Positions 5,074 through 6,137 of a stretch of DNA of 6,137 nt are shown piece by piece; position 1 is the stretch's first letter, and every line of letters begins with the position of its first letter. This DNA comes from Spirochaetaceae bacterium. Lineage in GTDB: Bacteria > Spirochaetota > Spirochaetia > Treponematales > Rectinemataceae. A program made the position numbers and the translations under genes. A model generated the notes under the pieces. The model made no database searches. It was not told where the DNA came from and was given only the letters and a program-made list of their open reading frames with translations. The stretch spans positions 1 to 6,137 of the forward strand of contig JAEUJG010000241.1 in assembly GCA_016794765.1 (NCBI GenBank), in the 5' to 3' direction.

Positions 5074-6123
5074 ATGAAACGACACCCGCAGGGTCATGGC
5101 CCGAGGATCTCGGCGGCGCTCGAGGCGGCGCTCGCGGCATCGCTTGCGATGGCGCTCGCAACGGCGTTACCGGCGGCGGCCGAGGCGCCCGAGTCCGGCT
5201 TCCTACCCGCCACGTCCACTGAAGCGGCGGGGGGGCCGGCACCTGAAGCCGCGGCCGCGGCGCCGCTGCCGGTACCGCCGCCGCAGGCGGGACCGGTACC
5301 CGCGCCCGAGGCGGAGGCGGCCGCCGCCGCGTTGCCGGCGCAAGCGCCGGCGCACTCGACCGCAACTCCGGGGGCAGCCGCGTTGCCGGCGCAAGCGCCG
5401 GCGCGCCCGGAGTCCTCGGCCGCGGCCGCGGCCCTGGCCCGCTTCCTCGGCGGCTTCGAGGCGGAGATCCTCGCCGGCCCCGTCCTGGGGCTCGAGCGGG
5501 CGCTCCGCGGCGGCAGGCTCGCGCTGGGCGCGGGCTACGCCCCGAGAGGCCTCGGGCTCGGCGCGCGGGCCGGCCTCGAATACGACGCGGCCTTCGGAGC
5601 CTGGATCGGCCAGGCCGAACTCCGCCTCCTCTTTGGTTCCGACCTCGCCCTGGGCCTCGGCGCCGAACTGCCCTTCGGCGACTTGCTCCTCGTCGAACCG
5701 CGGAGCGGCGCTCGCCTCTCCCTCGGGCCTGCGGCGGTCCCGATGCGGTTTTCCCTCGAGGCGACCGCGATCGAGCTGAGGCCAGTCCGCTCCGGAGCGA
5801 GGGGCGGCGCGGGACCGCGGCTCCTCCTCTCCGGCGAGCTCTCCTGGTCGGCCTACCGGCTCCTCGAAATCCTCGCCGCCGACGGCGGGCCGGCGCCGCC
5901 CCTCGCCGGCCTCCTCGCCCCGGAAAGCGGCTTCGCGGCCGGACTGCGGCTCGGCCTCTGCCTGCGCCTGGCGTGGGCCGGGCGGTCCGGCGCCGCGACC
6001 ACGGGCGGCGCCGCGACCACGGGCGCCGCGCGCCCAAGCGGCATCGCACCCACGGGCGGCGCCGCGTCGGGCGGCGAGCCGGGGGGAAAGCCCGCCTCGC
6101 CGCGAACAGCCCCCGCTCCTTGA
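5074..6123 (+). CDS. Unrecognised exported Ala/Pro-rich protein, possibly outer-membrane associated
   Basis: I do not recognise this 349-residue protein. GGGAGG at 5064-5069 supports ATG 5074. Residues 1-38 look like a Sec signal peptide (basic start, Ala/Leu core, likely cleavage after AEA-38). Residues 39-118 are an Ala/Pro/Glu linker that contains the repeated peptide ALPAQAPA (86-93 and 103-110). Residues 119-303 alternate glycine and hydrophobic residues in short strands (such as RLALGAGYAPRGLGLGARAG), as in small beta-barrel or beta-rich envelope proteins. Residues 304-349 form a Gly/Ala/Thr/Pro tail with the repeat GAATTG. A typical outer-membrane barrel would end on an aromatic residue, and this one ends in a disordered tail, so the barrel idea is tentative. 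Third-position G/C bias and the ribosome site support a real gene. It is 61 bases after tsaD and could be co-transcribed. Confidence 0.75.
   Translation: MKRHPQGHGPRISAALEAALAASLAMALATALPAAAEAPESGFLPATSTEAAGGPAPEAAAAAPLPVPPPQAGPVPAPEAEAAAAALPAQAPAHSTATPGAAALPAQAPARPESSAAAAALARFLGGFEAEILAGPVLGLERALRGGRLALGAGYAPRGLGLGARAGLEYDAAFGAWIGQAELRLLFGSDLALGLGAELPFGDLLLVEPRSGARLSLGPAAVPMRFSLEATAIELRPVRSGARGGAGPRLLLSGELSWSAYRLLEILAADGGPAPPLAGLLAPESGFAAGLRLGLCLRLAWAGRSGAATTGGAATTGAARPSGIAPTGGAASGGEPGGKPASPRTAPAP
5326..5404 (+). repeat. Two perfect 28-bp direct repeats, each containing a hairpin
   Basis: Bases 5326-5353 and 5377-5404 are identical over 28 bp, with a 51-bp period (17 codons). Each encodes ALPAQAPA plus flanks. 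Inside each is a perfect dyad, GCCGGCGC-AA-GCGCCGGC, at 5334-5351 and 5385-5402. The repeats lie in the linker of the exported protein and keep the frame. Confidence 0.85.
5989..6024 (+). repeat. 18-bp tandem repeat encoding GAATTG twice
   Basis: GGCGCCGCGACCACGGGC occurs back to back at 5989-6006 and 6007-6024 without a mismatch; looser relatives follow to about 6070. It lies in the low-complexity tail of the exported protein and is a multiple of three, so copy changes keep the frame. Confidence 0.85.
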
Positions 6124-6137
6124 CAGGCCGGGCGCCA

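Noticed and set aside
4931..6049. 372-residue Arg-rich minus-strand frame opposite the last gene
   Set aside because: It consists almost wholly of Arg/Pro/Ala/Gly repeats from GC-rich antisense codons; the plus-strand frame has the signal peptide and Shine-Dalgarno.

Overview
The window looks like a chromosomal stretch from a high-GC bacterium, most plausibly a spirochaete. That is an inference from the LysM/M23 peptidase, the short RpoS-sized sigma factor, the YibQ-type deacetylase and the style of TsaD; no rRNA or other phylogenetic marker is present. Coding regions are very GC-rich with strong G/C bias at third codon positions. There is no phage, transposon, CRISPR or defence gene here. 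The novelty lies in regulation and in small or unrecognised genes.

Layout. At the left edge, the first 28 codons of a gene on the minus strand (1-84) run out of the window. It is divergent from a membrane-anchored LysM/M23 peptidoglycan endopeptidase (142-1479), and between them lies a compact divergent promoter with overlapping -10 boxes. Next comes a 40-residue membrane microprotein (1549-1671) with a GTG start and a good Shine-Dalgarno. A gene-free region of about 370 bases follows (1672-2044); its right two thirds are strikingly AT-rich (about 44% GC by my count). That region ends in an almost perfect sigma-54 promoter placed directly in front of a sigma-70-family factor of RpoS type (2045-2887). 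Then come a divergent polysaccharide deacetylase (2936-4018) with a promoter that predicts a leaderless mRNA, tsaD (3999-5012) overlapping it by 20 bases, and an unrecognised exported Ala/Pro-rich protein (5074-6123).

How the parts may work together. The peptidase, the deacetylase, the microprotein and the last exported protein all point to the cell envelope. The sigma factor between them looks like the output of a sigma-54-controlled switch, formally similar to the RpoN-RpoS cascade known in Borrelia. Whether this sigma factor controls the neighbouring envelope genes cannot be seen from the sequence. TsaD is a housekeeping tRNA-modification enzyme that appears translationally coupled to the deacetylase.
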